From: Dysgonamonadaceae bacterium
GTDB lineage: Bacteria > Bacteroidota > Bacteroidia > Bacteroidales > Azobacteroidaceae
NCBI GenBank assembly: GCA_031261015.1
Contig: JAISKG010000282.1
Coordinates: 1-8,204, forward strand
Direction of reading: 5' to 3'
Length of the DNA: 8,204 bases
The position numbers were made by a program, and so were the translations under genes. Below, piece after piece: positions 6,756-8,204 of the stretch. The notes below the pieces were generated by a model. The model was not told the DNA's origin. It made no database searches and saw only the letters and a list, made by a program, of their open reading frames with translations. The first letter of the stretch is position 1. Each line of letters begins with the position of its first letter.

Positions 6756-7229
6756 TTATTTATACGAATAGTCAAATACTTTAGTCGAAAATAATTTTCC
6801 GTCGGGGTTGTAATTGTATTGTATATTTTTTCTACCGTTTGGTAAATACTCGTATTTACGGATGCGGTACAATTTGTTTTTATCGTTGTAAACGTTTTCA
6901 CGGATACATTTACCCATTTCATCGTATTCAAAAGTCACCCGTTCTTTTTGTCCGTAAGCGGCATATTCGATTTCTTCGAGTTTAAAACCGTTTGCATCCC
7001 AAACGGTTAAGTGGTCCATCCATTTCCGCTTGCCTTTAGCGTCGGTATTCCATTCTTTGACAACTAAGTTTTTCCTCAATTCTCGCTTTTCTTCCGGGGT
7101 GAGATAAGGCGTTTGCGACTGCGAAGCCGTCGGCGGAGTATAGGCCGGTTTTTGATTTTGAGCAATCGTACCGATAAAACATGCGCTTATTAACAAAAAT
7201 AAAACGCTGCCGATGATCCATTTTTTCAT
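6756..7229 (-). CDS. Exported small protein with YD-like repeats
   Basis: I do not recognise a named family for this 157-residue protein. It starts with an export signal (MKKWIIGSVLFLLISAC, continuing to IAQ). Cleavage after A23 by signal peptidase I is likely, but ISAC at 14-17 also satisfies a lipobox, so lipidation of C17 cannot be excluded. A Pro/Gln/Thr-rich linker (25-43) and a charged helix (44-58) follow. The C-terminal half holds about four short beta-hairpin-like repeats centred on WDANGF (77-82), YDEMGK (102-107), YLPNGR (128-133) and YNPDGK (140-145), resembling RHS/YD or MORN-like variants. Such repeats often mediate binding to carbohydrate or protein, but no function can be assigned. 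It ends 6 nt before the VTC-domain gene, so it belongs to the same transcript and works in the periplasm or outer membrane. Confidence 0.8.
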   Translation of the reverse strand: MKKWIIGSVLFLLISACFIGTIAQNQKPAYTPPTASQSQTPYLTPEEKRELRKNLVVKEWNTDAKGKRKWMDHLTVWDANGFKLEEIEYAAYGQKERVTFEYDEMGKCIRENVYNDKNKLYRIRKYEYLPNGRKNIQYNYNPDGKLFSTKVFDYSYK

Positions 7230-7248
7230 TGCGATTCAGAGATTTAAG

Positions 7249-7950
7249 TTAGACTGCCACGGAAACGATAATTTCCGGAATACGATAAATAATTCCTGTT
7301 TGAGTAATGGAAATTACTCCGGAAACGACCAACGTGACTTTTTCCGTATTCTGATCTTCGTTGGATATTGCGACAATGTAATTGCCCGGCAAAAGTTTTT
7401 GAAAGATAAATACGCCGTCAACAACCCGAACATCGTCGAAATAAGCCTCTTCGTTTGCATGCTTGATGTATGCGCGTACTCCGGTAGCCGGACCTTCGTC
7501 GCGGAAAGTTCCATTGTGGTAATATTTTGCCTTTACTTCCCCACTAATCATGGCTGTGCCGTAAGCTTTTCCGCTGTGAATATAAATCGTATCTGCTTGA
7601 TTTAATCCTCCGCCAACTGTAATTCGTTTAGTGACAGCTTCTTTGTGATCGTCGGCAAAACTTGAAAGCGCGTAAACGGTATAATTCCCTTTACGTAAAT
7701 AATCGAAGCGGTAATAACCGTCGCGCCCCGAACGAATGCGCTGGCCGATGCTCAGATCATCGCCAAATTCCAGAAACACGTCTTTGTCTAAAGCCGGAAA
7801 AGTATCGGCGGCAAACGAAAAATTATCGTCGGAGTGAACTACACTATACACATAACCTTCTAAAGATGAGGAGCCTCCGAGTCCTTCGTCTTTATTGCAA
7901 GATGTTAAAATAAGCAAACATGCAAGTAGAAAATAAAAATGTATTTTCAT
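7249..7950 (-). CDS. Lipoprotein with two Cna-B/carboxypeptidase-regulatory-like domains
   Basis: The 233-residue product carries a lipoprotein signal peptide ending in LTSC, with lipidated C18. The residues just after it, NKDEG, are charged and acidic, similar to the Bacteroidota export signal that sends lipoproteins to the cell surface. Two beta-sandwich units follow. The first covers about 30-113 and has the conserved end DGYYRFDYLRKGNYTVYAL (77-95). The second covers about 135-215 and has the matching DGVFIFQKLLPGNYIVAIS (178-196). The DG-x-F-x-F-x-x-L-x-x-G-x-Y pattern is diagnostic of the Cna-B/CarboxypepD_reg/SdrD-like fold, usually a structural or adhesive module. No catalytic residues are evident. 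It is the first gene of the five-gene operon, directly after a strong promoter, with a 19 nt gap to the next gene. Its role with the VTC-like enzyme is unknown. Confidence 0.84.
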   Translation of the reverse strand: MKIHFYFLLACLLILTSCNKDEGLGGSSSLEGYVYSVVHSDDNFSFAADTFPALDKDVFLEFGDDLSIGQRIRSGRDGYYRFDYLRKGNYTVYALSSFADDHKEAVTKRITVGGGLNQADTIYIHSGKAYGTAMISGEVKAKYYHNGTFRDEGPATGVRAYIKHANEEAYFDDVRVVDGVFIFQKLLPGNYIVAISNEDQNTEKVTLVVSGVISITQTGIIYRIPEIIVSVAV

Positions 7951-7981
7951 GGATTAGTTTTATAATATTTAAGTAAAGTCA

Positions 7982-8012
7982 CAAAGATAGGAAATTTTAT
8001 CGGATCTTCAAA
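7982..8012 (-). promoter_or_regulatory. Bacteroidota promoter for the five-gene VTC/DUF4956 operon
   Basis: Read on the minus strand, TTTG (8012-8009) is followed after exactly 19 bp by TATCTTTG (7989-7982), a full match to TTTG-N19-TAnnTTTG. Transcription would begin near 7975, giving a leader of about 25 nt before the ATG at 7950. It is the only strong promoter match I found upstream of the five genes, and the short gaps between them support one transcript. Confidence 0.8.
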
Positions 8013-8050
8013 AATTCTTTACGGGAATGTCACAATTATTTTCAGACCTG

Positions 8051-8081
8051 AAAAAAGGATGCTTTTACAAACATCCTTTTT
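8051..8081 (-). terminator. Intrinsic terminator between tRNA-Gly and the minus-strand operon
   Basis: A perfect 10 bp stem pairs AAAAAGGATG (8052-8061) with CATCCTTTTT (8072-8081) around a 10 nt loop. On the minus strand the second arm runs into six T, as expected for a factor-independent terminator ending the tRNA-Gly transcript. Because the A/T tracts are on both sides, it may also work on the plus strand. It insulates the tRNA from the operon promoter that begins 39 nt further on. Confidence 0.78.
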
Positions 8082-8086
8082 CAAAG

Positions 8087-8159
8087 AGCGGAAGACGGGA
8101 CTCAAACCCGCGACCCTCAGCTTGGAAGGCTAATGCTCTATCAACTGAGCTACTTCCGC
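8087..8159 (-). tRNA. tRNA-Gly (anticodon TCC)
   Basis: A complete 73 nt cloverleaf reads on the minus strand. The acceptor stem is GCGGAAG (8159-8153) paired with CTTCCGC (8094-8088), with T at 8087 as discriminator base. The D arm contains GCTCAGTTGATAGAGC. The anticodon loop is CTTCCAA (8128-8122) with anticodon TCC at 8126-8124, reading GGA/GGG glycine codons. The T arm contains GCGGGTTTGAGTCCCGT. The 3' CCA is not encoded and must be added by a CCA-adding enzyme. Confidence 0.96.
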
Positions 8160-8176
8160 GGTTTTTCGCTCTCGTC

Positions 8177-8197
8177 ATTGCGGGCTTGACCCGCAAT
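8177..8197. repeat. REP-like intergenic palindrome, possibly continuing past the window
   Basis: ATTGCGGG (8177-8184) and CCCGCAAT (8190-8197) form a perfect 8 bp inverted repeat around the 5 nt loop CTTGA. It is GC-rich compared with the AT-rich intergenic DNA around it, lacks a following T-run, and so does not look like a terminator. Similar CATTGCGGG-type palindromes occur as dispersed intergenic repeats in many bacterial genomes. Only one copy is visible here, so the repeat nature is inferred. Any tRNA-Gly promoter would have to lie within or beyond it. Confidence 0.5.
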
Positions 8198-8204
8198 CTC
8201 CCGC

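Noticed and set aside
8177..8197. The palindrome as a transcription terminator.
   Set aside because: No T-run follows the stem on either strand, unlike the hairpin at 8051-8081.
1..8204. Possible CRISPR array, insertion sequence or prophage.
   Set aside because: I found no regularly spaced direct repeats, transposase, integrase or phage structural genes. The only defence-like genes are the DUF6922-AbiEii pair.

Overview
The window looks like a piece of a Bacteroidota chromosome, most likely from a Bacteroidales relative. Evidence: two promoters match the Bacteroidota pattern TTTG-N19-TAnnTTTG exactly, there are no strong Shine-Dalgarno sequences, the lipoproteins carry acidic residues right after the lipid cysteine, and several families (DUF6922, DUF2490, DUF4956, the Rieske-like lipoprotein) are typical of that phylum. 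The species cannot be named from this sequence.

Layout. Positions 112-998 (+) hold an AT-rich two-gene module: a small DUF6922 protein overlapped by an AbiEii-type nucleotidyltransferase, the arrangement of a type IV-like toxin-antitoxin or phage-defence pair. Positions 1021-1713 (+) encode a ComF-family phosphoribosyltransferase. From a well-formed promoter at the 3' end of comF, a tight operon runs from 1769 to 4613 (+): pyrE, an SRPBCC-fold protein, argH and a lipoprotein with a degenerate Rieske domain. The last three genes are joined by ATGA stop/start overlaps.

On the other strand a five-gene operon reads leftwards from 7950 to 4599. In order of transcription it encodes a lipoprotein with two Cna-B/carboxypeptidase-regulatory-like domains, a small exported protein with YD-like repeats, a VTC/CYTH-type triphosphate-tunnel enzyme (polyphosphate polymerase-like), a multi-pass DUF4956 membrane protein and a DUF2490 outer-membrane barrel. 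Intergenic gaps are 19, 6 and 5 nt, followed by a 20 nt overlap. One strong promoter (7982-8012) precedes the operon. The two operons converge and their last genes overlap by 15 bp.

The right edge carries tRNA-Gly(TCC) on the minus strand, a hairpin terminator between it and the operon promoter, and a REP-like palindrome at the window end.

Working idea: the VTC-like enzyme and the DUF4956 protein form the catalytic and membrane parts of a bacterial counterpart of the eukaryotic VTC complex, with the lipoprotein, exported protein and barrel providing periplasmic and outer-membrane parts. This is inferred from protein features and gene order. It is the best candidate here for an undescribed system.
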